This document shows, piece by piece, positions 8,869 through 17,666 of a stretch of DNA of 44,128 bases (its first letter is position 1; each line of letters opens with the position of its first letter). This stretch comes from Virgibacillus oceani (GTDB taxonomy: Bacteria; Bacillota; Bacilli; Bacillales; Amphibacillaceae), in the NCBI RefSeq assembly GCF_014638995.1, contig NZ_BMFR01000002.1, positions 1 through 44,128 on the forward strand, in the 5' to 3' direction. Under the pieces are notes generated by a model, which made no database searches, was not told the origin of the DNA, and saw nothing but the letters and a program-made list of their open reading frames with translations. The position numbers and the translations under genes are program-made.

Positions 8869-9396
8869 ATGATACACCATTATAAAAATGTGACACCACA
8901 AATTGACAGTACTGTTTTCGTGGCAAAGGACGCATCTATTATAGGTGATGTAACAATTGGAGAATATTCAAGTGTCTGGTTCAACACAGTTATCCGAGGG
9001 GATGTTGCCCCAACAAGAATTGGGAAACGCGTTAGCATACAAGACCTTACTATGATCCACCAAAGTCCTGATCAGCCTGCGATAGTGGAGGATGATGTCA
9101 CAATCGGCCATCAAGTTACATTGCACGGTGCAACAGTAAGAACAAACGCGCTAATTGGCATGGGCTCCATTATCCTGGACGGTGCAGAAATTGGAGAGAA
9201 TGCATTTATCGGTGCGGGCAGTCTGGTTCCTCCAGGCAAAAAGATACCTGCCCATACGTTAGCATTAGGTAGACCAGCAAAAGTTGTACGTAATTTAACA
9301 GAAAAAGATTATGAAGAGATGGACCGAGTTCGTAAATCTTATGTTGATAAAGGACAATACTATAAAAACAATACAGATTTAAGTATTGAATTTTAA
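8869..9396 (+). CDS. ytoA: gamma-class carbonic anhydrase-like hexapeptide-repeat protein YtoA
   Basis: A 175-residue trimeric left-handed beta-helix protein. Hexapeptide repeats run from about residue 13 to 120 (IIGDVTIGEYSSVWFN and following). The metal-binding histidines of gamma carbonic anhydrases are present as H64, H81 and H86, and RGD (43-45) and QD (58-59) match conserved active-site positions. It could hydrate CO2, although many bacterial members have little activity, so function is inferred. The correct start is the ATG at 8869, with AGGAGG 6 bases upstream; the frame runs 39 codons further into the ytpB start region. Confidence 0.88.
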   Translation: MIHHYKNVTPQIDSTVFVAKDASIIGDVTIGEYSSVWFNTVIRGDVAPTRIGKRVSIQDLTMIHQSPDQPAIVEDDVTIGHQVTLHGATVRTNALIGMGSIILDGAEIGENAFIGAGSLVPPGKKIPAHTLALGRPAKVVRNLTEKDYEEMDRVRKSYVDKGQYYKNNTDLSIEF

Positions 9397-9409
9397 GCTT
9401 TCCAAAAAA

Positions 9410-9448
9410 ACGCCAGGGTTTAATTTATCTGTAAACCCCGGTGTTTTT
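9410..9448. terminator. bidirectional terminator after ytoA and the 54-residue ORF
   Basis: ACGCCAGGGTTTA pairs with TAAACCCCGGTGT (one mismatch, one G-T), with TTTTTTG on the plus side and a run of seven T on the minus side. Confidence 0.8.
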
Positions 9449-9451
9449 TGT

Positions 9452-9616
9452 TTATATAGCTTCCAGATTATACTTATTTTCCACAAAAATTTGATGCCAA
9501 AGCATATCTGGTCCTCGAGGATTGCACTGCTGTTTAAACACATTTAATTGATCCGCAGTAATATTCTTTGGCAGATTTCGAACCTCACCAATAAATCCAC
9601 ACCATACATTCCACAT
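9452..9616 (-). CDS. small ORF, 54 residues, function unknown
   Basis: An ATG-to-TAA frame of 54 residues that starts MWNVWCGFIGEV and ends VENKYNLEAI; I do not recognise it. It is rich in Trp and Asn, has two cysteines, and has no signal peptide or membrane span. An in-frame stop lies four codons before the ATG, so the ATG is the only plausible start. The ribosome site is poor (AAAGAG, about 4 bases away), which lowers confidence. It is bracketed by the metK terminator upstream and a bidirectional terminator just after its stop, as expected for an independent small gene. A remnant of a longer gene is the alternative. Confidence 0.45.
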   Translation of the reverse strand: MWNVWCGFIGEVRNLPKNITADQLNVFKQQCNPRGPDMLWHQIFVENKYNLEAI

Positions 9617-9684
9617 CCACTCTTTTATTCACAACAATTTATGCTGCCGAATATGTGGTGTGACCTATTATTCCAATTTTGCCC

Positions 9685-9726
9685 ATTAAAAAAACACGGA
9701 TACTATAACTGTAGCCGTGTTTTTAA
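9685..9726. terminator. metK terminator
   Basis: AAAACACGG pairs with CCGTGTTTT, the stem continues weakly inward with TAC/GTA, and the minus side is followed by TTTTTTTAAT directly after the metK stop. Confidence 0.8.
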
Positions 9727-9731
9727 TCGTT

Positions 9732-10931
9732 TTATTTTTCTGCTAGTGCTATTAATTCTTCAACCTTATCTGTTTTCTCCCATGGGAACAATATATCGGT
9801 TCTGCCAAAATGGCCATAGGCAGCCGTATTTCTAAATATTGGTCTTTGTAAATCAAGCATACGGATAATTCCAGCCGGTCTTAAATCAAACAGTTCCCGA
9901 ACAGCATCAACCAATTTTTCTTCACTGACTGTACCAGTGTTGAATGTATTAATTGCAATCGATACCGGTTCAGCAACACCAATCGCATAAGCTAATTGTA
10001 CTTCACATGTCTTTGCCAAATTAGCCGCAACAATATTTTTAGCAACATATCGTGCCGCATATGCTGCAGAGCGGTCAACCTTTGTAGAATCCTTCCCACT
10101 AAACGCTCCCCCGCCATGACGAGCATATCCGCCATATGTGTCAACAATTATTTTACGGCCAGTTAGTCCTGCATCCCCCTGTGGTCCGCCAATAACGAAA
10201 CGGCCAGTTGGGTTAATAAAATACTTAGTTGATTCATCTAATAAATTTGCAGGCACCACCGGACGAATAACATGTTCAATCAAGTCTTTTTCAATTTGCT
10301 CTGTTGTAATGTCCTGATGATGCTGGGTCGAAATAACAATTGTATCTACTTTAACAGGTTGATCATTTTCATCATATTCAACCGTTACTTGTGTTTTCCC
10401 GTCTGGACGCAAATATGCAAGCGTTTCATCTTTTCTTACATCAGTCAAACGTTTCGCTAATTTGTGTGCCAGTGATATCGGTAATGGCATTAATTCTTCC
10501 GTCTCATCGCAAGCGAAGCCAAACATTAACCCTTGATCCCCAGCACCTATAGAAGCGATTTCTTCATCTGACATTTTACCTTGTCTTTTTTCCAGTGCAG
10601 TATCTACACCTCCAGCTATGTCAGCAGACTGTTCATCAATTGCTGTTAAAACAGCACATGTTTCAGCATCAAAACCAAATTTTGCACGAGTATAACCGAT
10701 ATCTTTAATTGTTTGTCTAACAATTGCAGGAATATCTACATATGTTGTAGTAGAAATTTCCCCTGAAACTAATACTAAGCCAGTAGTTACGGTAGTTTCA
10801 CATGCAACACGAGCATTTGGATCTTTCGATAAAATTTCATCTAAAATTGCATCCGAAATCTGGTCACATATTTTATCCGGGTGCCCCTCCGTTACAGACT
10901 CGGAAGTAAATAAACGACGATTTGAAGCCAT
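9732..10931 (-). CDS. metK: S-adenosylmethionine synthetase
   Basis: A 399-residue methionine adenosyltransferase making S-adenosylmethionine from ATP and methionine in the cytosol. The N-terminal signature [15 protein letters not shown] carries the catalytic His17 and metal-binding Asp19, GAGDQG is the family signature near residue 120, and GGGAFSGKD the second signature. Its length matches the B. subtilis enzyme (400). GGGGAGG lies 10 bases before the ATG. It is controlled by a SAM-I riboswitch in the leader, so its own product switches it off. Divergent from pckA. Confidence 0.97.
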   Translation of the reverse strand: MASNRRLFTSESVTEGHPDKICDQISDAILDEILSKDPNARVACETTVTTGLVLVSGEISTTTYVDIPAIVRQTIKDIGYTRAKFGFDAETCAVLTAIDEQSADIAGGVDTALEKRQGKMSDEEIASIGAGDQGLMFGFACDETEELMPLPISLAHKLAKRLTDVRKDETLAYLRPDGKTQVTVEYDENDQPVKVDTIVISTQHHQDITTEQIEKDLIEHVIRPVVPANLLDESTKYFINPTGRFVIGGPQGDAGLTGRKIIVDTYGGYARHGGGAFSGKDSTKVDRSAAYAARYVAKNIVAANLAKTCEVQLAYAIGVAEPVSIAINTFNTGTVSEEKLVDAVRELFDLRPAGIIRMLDLQRPIFRNTAAYGHFGRTDILFPWEKTDKVEELIALAEK

Positions 10932-11016
10932 ATGGCTAAATCCTCCCCTTAATTTTGGTACGGAACTCTATTTATCATTTTCAGTATATTTTACAATTAA
11001 CAAGGTCCTAGTGAAA

Positions 11017-11049
11017 CAAAAAAAGCCCTTCCTGCATTACTGAGGAAAG
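11017..11049 (-). terminator. S-box attenuator hairpin upstream of metK
   Basis: On the minus strand, CCTTTCCT pairs with AGGAAGGG around CAGTAATGC, followed by C and seven T. It forms when SAM is bound to the aptamer. Confidence 0.8.
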
Positions 11050-11065
11050 GAGTTGTGGCCTTTCG

Positions 11066-11173
11066 CTCTTATTGTTCAAGGAAATATCCTTGCGTCAGGT
11101 TAGCACCTTTTCACATCGTGTGACGGTTGCTGGGCTTCATTGGGTCTGTCCCTCCACCAACTCTGAATAAGAG
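11066..11173 (-). promoter_or_regulatory. SAM-I riboswitch (S-box) of metK
   Basis: The minus strand shows the S-box consensus: GGTGGAGGGACAGACCC, then AATGAAGCCCAGCAACC, and a closing P1 helix between CTCTTATT (5' side) and AATAAGAG (3' side). A terminator follows, so SAM binding represses metK transcription. Confidence 0.96.
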
Positions 11174-11190
11174 AATCCGTTCGAAATTTA

Positions 11191-11219
11191 TCGTAACGAA
11201 ATAGCAGTTGTATGTCAAC
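11191..11219 (-). promoter_or_regulatory. metK promoter (sigma-A)
   Basis: Minus-strand TTGACA (11214-11219), a 17-base spacer and TACGAT (11191-11196), placing the start just before the riboswitch. Confidence 0.7.
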
Positions 11220-11292
11220 TATTTAAAGAAAACAGGTACAAAATATTAGTTTTTAAATAAAATACTATATTAGTATGGATTATTAAAATTAA

Positions 11293-11303
11293 TGTGTTAT
11301 ACT
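11293..11303 (+). promoter_or_regulatory. CcpN-like operator overlapping the pckA -10 box
   Basis: TGTGTTATACT fits the published CcpN motif TRTGHYATAYW at every position. It overlaps the -10 element TATACT (11298-11303) of pckA. In B. subtilis, CcpN represses pckA and gapB during glycolytic growth. Only one such site is evident. Confidence 0.5.
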
Positions 11304-11359
11304 AATAATCAGATTTAGCAGTTGGACATAACAAATCCATCACAAAGGAAGGTATCATA

Positions 11360-12952
11360 ATGAAATCGGTGGAAGAAACTTTATTATTGCAAGATCTTAT
11401 AACACACAAAAACATTCAGAATAACTTATCCGTACCACAATTAGTCGAAAAGATATTATCCAGGAACGAGGGTATGCTGACGGCCACCGGTGCAGTTCAG
11501 GCAACTACCGGTAAATATACCGGCCGATCACCTAAAGATAAATTTATTGTCAAAGATGAGATTTGTGAAAATTTCATTGACTGGGGACATGTTAACCAAG
11601 CAATTGATGAGAACAAATTTGAACAGCTTTATGAAAAGGTAATCGCGTATTTAAAGGATAAAAACGAGCTATACTCATTTAAAGGGTTTGCAGGAGCAGA
11701 TAAAAAACACCGTTTACCAATACAAGTTATCAATGAATATGCATGGCATAATTTATTCGCGCGTCAATTATTCATTACACCAACGGAAGAAGAATTAAAT
11801 ACACATAGATCCGAATTTACCGTGGTCTCTGCGCCAACATATAAGGCAGATCCTAAAGTTGATGGAACAAATTCAGAAACATTTATTCTAGTCTCATTCA
11901 AACGACGGGTCGTCTTAATAGGTGGAACAGAATATGCTGGTGAAATTAAAAAATCTATTTTCTCTGTCATGAATTATTTACTTCCGCAAAAAGAGGTGCT
12001 TCCAATGCATTGCTCAGCAAATGTAGGTCAGGAAGGTGATGTCGCCTTATTTTTCGGTCTATCTGGAACTGGTAAAACAACGTTATCCGCAGACCCATAT
12101 CGTCGTTTAATTGGTGATGATGAACATGGATGGAGTCCAAACGGCGTATTTAATATAGAAGGCGGCTGTTACGCAAAATGCATCAGCCTGTCTCAAGAAA
12201 AAGAACCACAAATTTTTAATGCAATTCGTTTCGGCAGTGTATTAGAAAACGTAATAATTAATACCAAATCACGCCTGCCTGATTATGATGATACTTCATT
12301 AACCGAAAATACACGGGCTGCCTATCCTTTGGAAAATATTGATAACATCGTTTCACCGAGTGTTGCTGGTCATCCGAATACGATTATCTTTTTAACTGCT
12401 GATGCATCCGGTACATTGCCACCAATCAGCAAATTGACAAAAGAACAAGCAATGTACCACTTTTTAAGTGGATATACAAGTAAGCTAGCAGGTACGGAGC
12501 GTGGGGTCACTGAGCCACAGGCAACTTTTTCAGCATGTTTTGGTTCACCGTTTTTACCACTGGCTCCATCAGCATATGCAAAAATGCTGGGTGAGAAGAT
12601 TGATCAATTTAATACAAATGTCTTCTTAGTAAATACCGGCTGGACTGGTGGATCTTACGGTGTAGGTAGACGTATGAAGCTTTCCTACACAAGGGCAATG
12701 GTCCATTCAGCCTTAGAAGGTGAACTTAATACTGTTGAAACAGTAAAAGATGACGTTTTTGGGCTGGAAATACCAATGCATGTACCTGGTGTTCCAGATG
12801 AAGTTTTGGTACCGAAAAACACATGGGCTAATAAAAGCGCCTATGATGAAGCAGCAAAATCACTTGCAATCAAATTTCATAACAACTTTAAAAAGTTTAC
12901 ACAAGCAAGTGATGATATTGTTCAAGCCGGCCCGCTGTATAAGCCGGAATAA
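11360..12952 (+). CDS. pckA: phosphoenolpyruvate carboxykinase (ATP)
   Basis: A 530-residue ATP-dependent enzyme converting oxaloacetate to phosphoenolpyruvate, the first committed step of gluconeogenesis. The phosphate-binding kinase-1a loop is GLSGTGKTT (residues 233-241), and the metal-binding kinase-2 motif LIGDDEHGW has D253 and D254. [13 protein letters not shown] near the N terminus contains the substrate-binding arginine. Length agrees with B. subtilis PckA (527). AAGGAAGG precedes the ATG. It sits divergently beside metK as in B. subtilis. A CcpN-like box over the -10 suggests repression by glycolytic carbon. Single gene, with a strong terminator downstream. Confidence 0.97.
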   Translation: MKSVEETLLLQDLITHKNIQNNLSVPQLVEKILSRNEGMLTATGAVQATTGKYTGRSPKDKFIVKDEICENFIDWGHVNQAIDENKFEQLYEKVIAYLKDKNELYSFKGFAGADKKHRLPIQVINEYAWHNLFARQLFITPTEEELNTHRSEFTVVSAPTYKADPKVDGTNSETFILVSFKRRVVLIGGTEYAGEIKKSIFSVMNYLLPQKEVLPMHCSANVGQEGDVALFFGLSGTGKTTLSADPYRRLIGDDEHGWSPNGVFNIEGGCYAKCISLSQEKEPQIFNAIRFGSVLENVIINTKSRLPDYDDTSLTENTRAAYPLENIDNIVSPSVAGHPNTIIFLTADASGTLPPISKLTKEQAMYHFLSGYTSKLAGTERGVTEPQATFSACFGSPFLPLAPSAYAKMLGEKIDQFNTNVFLVNTGWTGGSYGVGRRMKLSYTRAMVHSALEGELNTVETVKDDVFGLEIPMHVPGVPDEVLVPKNTWANKSAYDEAAKSLAIKFHNNFKKFTQASDDIVQAGPLYKPE

Positions 12953-13020
12953 ATAGTGTTTCCTCATCCTAAATGGATTTTAAATATGATGGAAAAGCGT
13001 ATAGCCAGTATCATGCCGGC

Positions 13021-13053
13021 AACCGATCTCTAAATATGGAGATCGGTTTTTTT
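13021..13053 (+). terminator. pckA terminator
   Basis: ACCGATCTC pairs with GAGATCGGT around TAAATATG, followed by seven T. Confidence 0.85.
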
Positions 13054-13130
13054 ATGTATATTTTGCTGATTACTGCACAGTATTCGTAAAATGCGACGTA
13101 ATTAATGCTTAGACTACCGTTCCATAGGCG

Positions 13131-13159
13131 TTCACACATTTTCTATAAAAACATACACT
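13131..13159 (+). promoter_or_regulatory. probable promoter of ytlACD
   Basis: TTCACA (13131-13136), a 17-base spacer and TACACT (13154-13159). No TPP or SAM riboswitch was found between pckA and ytlA. Confidence 0.5.
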
Positions 13160-13202
13160 ATTTTGAAATAACCTATTTGAACATTGGAAAGGAACGAATG
13201 GC

Positions 13203-14201
13203 ATGAGAAAATTTAAGTATTTATTACTTTTTTCAAGCATACTGCTGATTTTCCTATCTGCTTGTAATGCAAATAAAACGACTGAAAAAACTCCGATTAA
13301 AATAGCTGAAGTAACGCGTTCATTATTTTATGCACCACAATATGTTGCAATAGAACAAGGATTTTTTGAAGAGGAAGGATTGGATGTTGAACTCCAAACA
13401 ACATGGGGTGGAGACAAAACAATGACTGCATTACTGTCAGATGGAGCCGATGTTGCACTTGTTGGTTCTGAAACCTCCATTTACGTTTATGCACAGGATT
13501 CTAAGGACTATGCAATCAACTTTGCACAATTGACTCAAACAGACGGTACATTCTTAGTTGCAAAAGAACCTAAACCAGATTTTAAGTGGGATGATTTAAA
13601 GGGAAGCACATTTCTAGGTCAACGCAAAGGGGGCATGCCGCAAATGGTTGGAGAATTTGTACTTAAAAAACATGATATTGATCCCCATGCTGACTTAAAT
13701 TTGCTTCAAAATGTTGATTTCGCTAATATTCCCGGTGCCTTCGTATCTGGGGATGCGGAATATGTTCAATTATTCGAACCAACCGCCAGCATTTTTGAAA
13801 AAGAAGGAAAAGGTCATATTATCGCTTCTTTCGGTGAAGAATCCGGTCACGTACCATACACGGTATTTATGGCCAAACAAAGTTTCATAGATGATAACGA
13901 AGGAGCTATAAAAAGTTTTACAAAAGCAGTTTATAAAGCACAACAGTGGGTTCAGGAACAATCAGCAGAAAAGATTGCTGAAGTCATTCAGCCCTATTTT
14001 GAGGATACGGAGTTAGATATGTTAGCTGCATCTATTGATCGATATAAAAACCAAGGTTCATTTGCTACAGACCCTATTCTTGATGAGGAAGAATGGAATA
14101 ACCTAAAAAATATCATGAATGAAGCTGGTGAATTACCGGCAGATGTTCCATACGCAGAACTTGTTAATACAAAGTTTGCAGAGGAAGTAATCAACAACTA
14201 A
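13203..14201 (+). CDS. ytlA: ABC transporter substrate-binding lipoprotein YtlA (NMT1/THI5-like)
   Basis: A 332-residue lipoprotein with lipobox LSAC (Cys21). The mature domain is NMT1/SsuA-type: IKIAEVTRSLFYAPQYVAIE, then QGFFEEEGLDVE, with GGDKTMTALLSDGADVALVG, the region that forms the ligand cleft in pyrimidine- and sulfonate-binding relatives. AAAGGA lies 9 bases before the ATG. The order ytlA-ytlC-ytlD followed by ytkD matches B. subtilis. The ligand is not established: a thiamine-precursor pyrimidine, an alkanesulfonate or a nitrile-like compound are all compatible with the fold. The absence of a TPP riboswitch argues weakly against thiamine control. Confidence 0.85.
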   Translation: MRKFKYLLLFSSILLIFLSACNANKTTEKTPIKIAEVTRSLFYAPQYVAIEQGFFEEEGLDVELQTTWGGDKTMTALLSDGADVALVGSETSIYVYAQDSKDYAINFAQLTQTDGTFLVAKEPKPDFKWDDLKGSTFLGQRKGGMPQMVGEFVLKKHDIDPHADLNLLQNVDFANIPGAFVSGDAEYVQLFEPTASIFEKEGKGHIIASFGEESGHVPYTVFMAKQSFIDDNEGAIKSFTKAVYKAQQWVQEQSAEKIAEVIQPYFEDTELDMLAASIDRYKNQGSFATDPILDEEEWNNLKNIMNEAGELPADVPYAELVNTKFAEEVINN

Positions 14202-14214
14202 GGAGGGGAAGTCA

Positions 14215-15024
14215 TTGTCATTTCTTACCTTAGATCATGTTTCACATCACTATTTTTCTAGAAATAATTATACAAAGGCTTTAGATAATATTTCTTTTGT
14301 GGTAAAGGATGGCGAATTTATTGCATTACTTGGTCCTAGTGGCTGTGGCAAATCAACAATTCTATCCATAATCGCCGGAATTCTGAAACAAACAACAGGT
14401 GAAGTACTGCTTGAAGGAAAGCCAATTAATGACTCCGATCTCGCAATTGGTTATATGCTGCAGCAGGACTATCTATTCCCCTGGAAGACGATTAAAGATA
14501 ATAGTTTAATTGGTCCTAAAATTTGTCATTCAAAAACGCCTGAAGTTGAAAATGAAGCATTAAAGCTTCTAAAGGAAGTTGGTTTAGCTAATGTAGCAGA
14601 TTCATACCCTAATGCACTATCAGGCGGAATGCGGCAGCGTGCAGCCTTAGTAAGGACACTTATAACAGATCCTAAAATATTACTGTTGGATGAACCGTTT
14701 TCTGCCCTTGATTATCAAACTAAACTCAAATTGGAGGATTTAGTTTCGAAACTTCTTCGTGCATATCATAAAACAGCTATCCTAGTCACGCACGACATTG
14801 GCGAGGCAATTTCAATGAGTGATCGAATTCTTTTAATGAATGCCAATCCCGGCTCAATTGCGAAAATATTTGAAGTACCAATTGAATTAAGAAATGAAAC
14901 CCCATTTTTAGTGCGCAAACATCCAAAATATCAGCTTCTGTTTGATAGAATTTGGGAAGAATTAAACAAAAATGAAATAAACCCTGAGCAAGCAAAGGGG
15001 GCGGCGAATCAAGATGAGTCCTGA
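14215..15024 (+). CDS. ytlC: ABC transporter ATPase YtlC
   Basis: A 269-residue ATPase of the nitrate/sulfonate/taurine/pyrimidine importer class. Walker A is GPSGCGKST (40-48), the Q-loop is [10 protein letters not shown], typical of SsuB/TauB/ThiZ proteins, the signature is LSGGM (135-139), and Walker B is ILLLDE (155-160). The start is TTG at 14215, with AGGAGGGG about 6 bases upstream overlapping the ytlA stop, so translation is coupled. The 3' end overlaps the permease gene by 11 bases. Confidence 0.88.
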   Translation: MSFLTLDHVSHHYFSRNNYTKALDNISFVVKDGEFIALLGPSGCGKSTILSIIAGILKQTTGEVLLEGKPINDSDLAIGYMLQQDYLFPWKTIKDNSLIGPKICHSKTPEVENEALKLLKEVGLANVADSYPNALSGGMRQRAALVRTLITDPKILLLDEPFSALDYQTKLKLEDLVSKLLRAYHKTAILVTHDIGEAISMSDRILLMNANPGSIAKIFEVPIELRNETPFLVRKHPKYQLLFDRIWEELNKNEINPEQAKGAANQDES

Positions 15025-15820
15025 ATCTGATCGTCATCTATTGATAAACCATAAATACAAATTAAAACGAGAGAAGAAAATAGTTTTTACCTGGCAAATT
15101 GCGATATTAATAAGCTTCTTTGCCATCTGGGAAATTGCCAGCAGACTGTATTGGATTGACCCCCTATTGTTCAGTTCTCCGTCAAAGATTGTTGAATTAT
15201 TGATGAATAAGTTTTCCGACGGATCAATCCTTCCCCATGTTCAGGTTACAGTTTTCGAAACGATACTTGGGTTTCTATTAGGTACGATTATCGGCATTAT
15301 TATTGCGACGTTGCTATGGTCTTCAAATAGACTTTCTAAGATTATGGATCCTTATTTGGTTATCATGAACGCTATGCCTAAGGTTGCATTAGGACCAATT
15401 ATTATTGTAGCCCTTGGACCCGGATATATTTCAATTATTGCAATGGGGGCGATTATTTCAGTAGTCATTACGACCCTTGTTGTATATTCGGGATTTAAGG
15501 AAGTGGATCCCAATTATGAGAAGGTGTTAAAAAGTTTCGGAGCAAGCCGCTTTCAATGCTTTAAAGAGGTTATTTTTCCAGCAACACTTCCGACAATGAT
15601 TTCTACATTAAAAGTAAACGTTGGGCTCTCATGGGTTGGAGTAATTGTTGGAGAATTTCTTGTATCAAAAGAAGGGTTAGGCTATCTGATTGTTTACGGA
15701 TTCCAAGTATTTGATTTTACATTAGTGATGTCAAGCTTAATCGTCATTGCCGTTGTTGCGGGTATCATGTACAAAATCGTTGAAAAAATCGAAAGCTGGT
15801 TAATTAAGCATACAGGGTGA
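15014..15820 (+). CDS. ytlD: ABC transporter permease YtlD
   Basis: A 268-residue BPD-type permease with about six membrane spans; the first lies at residues 25-45. The cytoplasmic coupling loop [18 protein letters not shown] near residue 170 is the SsuC/TauC-type EAA motif that contacts the ATPase. A charged, soluble ~24-residue N terminus precedes the first span. AAGGGGGCGG upstream of the ATG lies inside ytlC. Last gene of the importer operon; it converges on ytkD. Confidence 0.87.
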   Translation: MSPESDRHLLINHKYKLKREKKIVFTWQIAILISFFAIWEIASRLYWIDPLLFSSPSKIVELLMNKFSDGSILPHVQVTVFETILGFLLGTIIGIIIATLLWSSNRLSKIMDPYLVIMNAMPKVALGPIIIVALGPGYISIIAMGAIISVVITTLVVYSGFKEVDPNYEKVLKSFGASRFQCFKEVIFPATLPTMISTLKVNVGLSWVGVIVGEFLVSKEGLGYLIVYGFQVFDFTLVMSSLIVIAVVAGIMYKIVEKIESWLIKHTG

Positions 15821-15860
15821 ACAACTGGTAGATGCCATGGTTGAAATCAGGAAATTCTGC

Positions 15861-15907
15861 TAAAAAACAAAGAATCACTTTTAATCAGGAGTGATTCTTT
15901 GTTTGTA
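15861..15907. terminator. bidirectional terminator between ytlD and ytkD
   Basis: AACAAAGAATCACT pairs with AGTGATTCTTTGTT, with TTTGTAATTT on the plus side and a T-run on the minus side. The right arm encodes the last codons of ytkD. Confidence 0.8.
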
Positions 15908-16370
15908 ATTTCTTTTCAATTTTCTCCATACAATTTGTTAAAACCCCGTCCTTCATAATAAAACTATATAATCTGTCTTGTTTTACATTTTCCGGGATTG
16001 ATTTTAACAGTACAGGCCCCTCTGTTTCATAATATGTCTGCTGTTTAATTAGATATTTAATTTCTGCAAAATAAACATTTTTAATAATGGTACTGCCTTT
16101 TCCAGCAACGAAATATTGCCCGATATAATCAAGATTTTGGACAATGCCACCCGTCTCCTCTTTAACTTCCCGTATTGCTGCTTCCTCTGCGGTTTCACCT
16201 TTTTCGACCTTACCACCGGGAAATTCCAATCCACGGTCCCTATGTTTTGTTAACAACCATTCATTACGAAAATAACATATTACCCAAACATGCTTAGGCT
16301 GCTTCGAAAATGGATGGTCAGTAAACGAAAGCGTTACTTCGTTGTTATAATAATCTTTAAACGTAATCAT
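15885..16370 (-). CDS. ytkD: Nudix hydrolase YtkD (nucleoside triphosphate diphosphatase)
   Basis: A 161-residue MutT-like hydrolase. The Nudix box runs from G53 to G75 (GKVEKGE, then REVKEETGG) and holds the metal-binding glutamates. The N terminus MITFKDYYNNEVTLSF and the block PKHVWVICYF match B. subtilis YtkD (158 residues), which removes oxidised dNTPs such as 8-oxo-dGTP. The start at 16370 fits the family; AAAGAGG lies about 11 bases upstream. A longer in-frame start at 16430 would overlap the upstream secreted-protein gene and is not needed. Confidence 0.9.
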   Translation of the reverse strand: MITFKDYYNNEVTLSFTDHPFSKQPKHVWVICYFRNEWLLTKHRDRGLEFPGGKVEKGETAEEAAIREVKEETGGIVQNLDYIGQYFVAGKGSTIIKNVYFAEIKYLIKQQTYYETEGPVLLKSIPENVKQDRLYSFIMKDGVLTNCMEKIEKKLQTKNHS

Positions 16371-16399
16371 TGTTTCAGCTGCCTCTTTGTTAAAATTAG

Positions 16400-16936
16400 T
16401 CAGTAGTATACAATGCTTGTGATTTTCCATTTAGAATCAAATGTAAATTCAATTGCCACAGTATAATCACCGTAAAAGTTCGATTTATTCGTTTGAACTA
16501 CCTTCACTTTATTTTTTTCCAATTGTATCATATCATAGTTATTCTCTTCATTTAACCATGGTGGTAATTCTGTAGGAACAACATACAAACCATCTTGTTT
16601 TTCATTGAAATAAAAATCTACATATTTTGCTGCAACATCCCTTGATGCTATTTCCGCAAAGGAATCTAATAAATCTTTTTTAGTGCGATAATTAATTACT
16701 TTAAAATTATTGTCGGCTTTCTGAACCAACAGATCTTCAAATTCGTTTGAAATAGCTATTACCTCATTTTGGCTGGGTTTTCTATCTGTTTGATTCTCAC
16801 CTGCCTGTTGATTTTCTGAAACATGCTTATAATCAACTGCAGAGGCTTTTTGTAGCCCGGTTGTTTGTATTAAAAAAGATAAAGGTAAGATAATTGCAAT
16901 TAATGCACTAAGCTTTAGGCTATATTTTTTCCTCAT
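16400..16936 (-). CDS. exported protein of unknown function
   Basis: A 178-residue protein that I do not recognise. A typical signal peptide (MRKKYSLKLSALIAIILPL) ends near KASA, about residue 33, so the mature protein is exported and has no lipobox. A Gln/Asn/Glu-rich segment follows, then a compact domain whose last ~60 residues read like a beta-rich SnoaL/NTF2-type tail (GDYTVAIEFTFDSKWKITS); this fold is a guess. GAGGAG lies 8 bases before the ATG at 16936; an ATG six bases earlier is too close to it. It lies 29 bases upstream of ytkD on the same strand and may be co-transcribed. Confidence 0.7.
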   Translation of the reverse strand: MRKKYSLKLSALIAIILPLSFLIQTTGLQKASAVDYKHVSENQQAGENQTDRKPSQNEVIAISNEFEDLLVQKADNNFKVINYRTKKDLLDSFAEIASRDVAAKYVDFYFNEKQDGLYVVPTELPPWLNEENNYDMIQLEKNKVKVVQTNKSNFYGDYTVAIEFTFDSKWKITSIVYY

Positions 16937-17177
16937 ATTCATCTCTCCTCAGGATGTATATATACGTTCAACTTTATAATACTATTCCTTTTCACATAGA
17001 AAGATAAACTCATTTTAGACACGTAATTAAATGGTTGTTTTTGTTTTTTATATAATTGTCGTAAAATTCAATGTAAGTGCTATGTAAATTTCGCATTTTA
17101 TTATAATTGCAATGGGATTATAATGCTGTCGGATTTTATATTCTTCTCAAGTAAAGATAAAGCTAATGAAATAAACA

Positions 17178-17207
17178 GGAATTTGATAACGATATATATC
17201 AAATTCC
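17178..17207 (-). terminator. probable terminator after the 108-residue gene
   Basis: GGAATTTGAT pairs perfectly with ATCAAATTCC around a 10-base loop, followed on the minus strand by TGTTTATT. The remaining gene-free stretch 16937-17177 shows no clear signal beyond AT-rich promoter-like sequence. Confidence 0.6.
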
Positions 17208-17221
17208 CCTTTCCTTTGCAA

Positions 17222-17548
17222 TTATAAATGCTTGTCTGGTAACACGCCCATGGTATCAATATGTGATTTTGTCTGTTCATCTCCAAGGTCATAAATCATT
17301 TGATATGCCTCGGTAATGCCTATATCATAGTCGTCATTTGATTCATCATTATGATAGGACATGATTGGTACATGTGACCGGAAAAATGCCCGATAATCAG
17401 CATCGTGCATGTTCTGCATTCTTTCCCTTAAAAATCTTACCTCGTCGTCTGTTGCATAAATAATAAACTCTTCGTTATTACCAAATTTTATTTGAGAAAT
17501 TTCCTGGCTCCCCATATTAATATAATATTTCTTCTTATCTTGATCCAT
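17222..17548 (-). CDS. conserved-looking small cytoplasmic protein, function unknown
   Basis: A 108-residue soluble protein without signal peptide or membrane span; I cannot assign a family. It is acidic. The middle contains FIIYATDDEVRFLRERM, followed by an aromatic/His-rich stretch (RAFFRSHVPIMSYHND) and an acidic run. AGGAGG lies 10 bases before the ATG, and it has its own terminator, so it appears to be a genuine monocistronic gene. It sits between the exported protein and the siderophore ATPase, which gives no functional hint. Confidence 0.7.
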   Translation of the reverse strand: MDQDKKKYYINMGSQEISQIKFGNNEEFIIYATDDEVRFLRERMQNMHDADYRAFFRSHVPIMSYHNDESNDDYDIGITEAYQMIYDLGDEQTKSHIDTMGVLPDKHL

Positions 17549-17620
17549 CCATTCAACACCTCCTATTTATTAATGTGGCTAAAATAGCAGGAATCATACG
17601 AATGCAATATAGTCAAGATA

Positions 17621-17656
17621 AACAAAACCCATCAGTACACAATGGCATTGATGGGT
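17621..17656 (-). terminator. terminator after the siderophore ATPase gene
   Basis: On the minus strand, ACCCATCA pairs with TGATGGGT and is followed by TTTGTTTA, just after the stop at 17667. Confidence 0.7.
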
Positions 17657-17666
17657 CAAAATAAAT

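Noticed and set aside
9548..9835. 95-codon plus-strand ORF across the metK terminator
   Set aside because: It runs through a terminator hairpin and into metK antisense, without a ribosome site.
12990..13033. Short ORF (MEKRIASIMPATDL) after pckA
   Set aside because: No ribosome site, only 14 codons, and it ends inside the pckA terminator.
13054..13202. TPP riboswitch in front of ytlA
   Set aside because: None of the conserved THI-box blocks is present.
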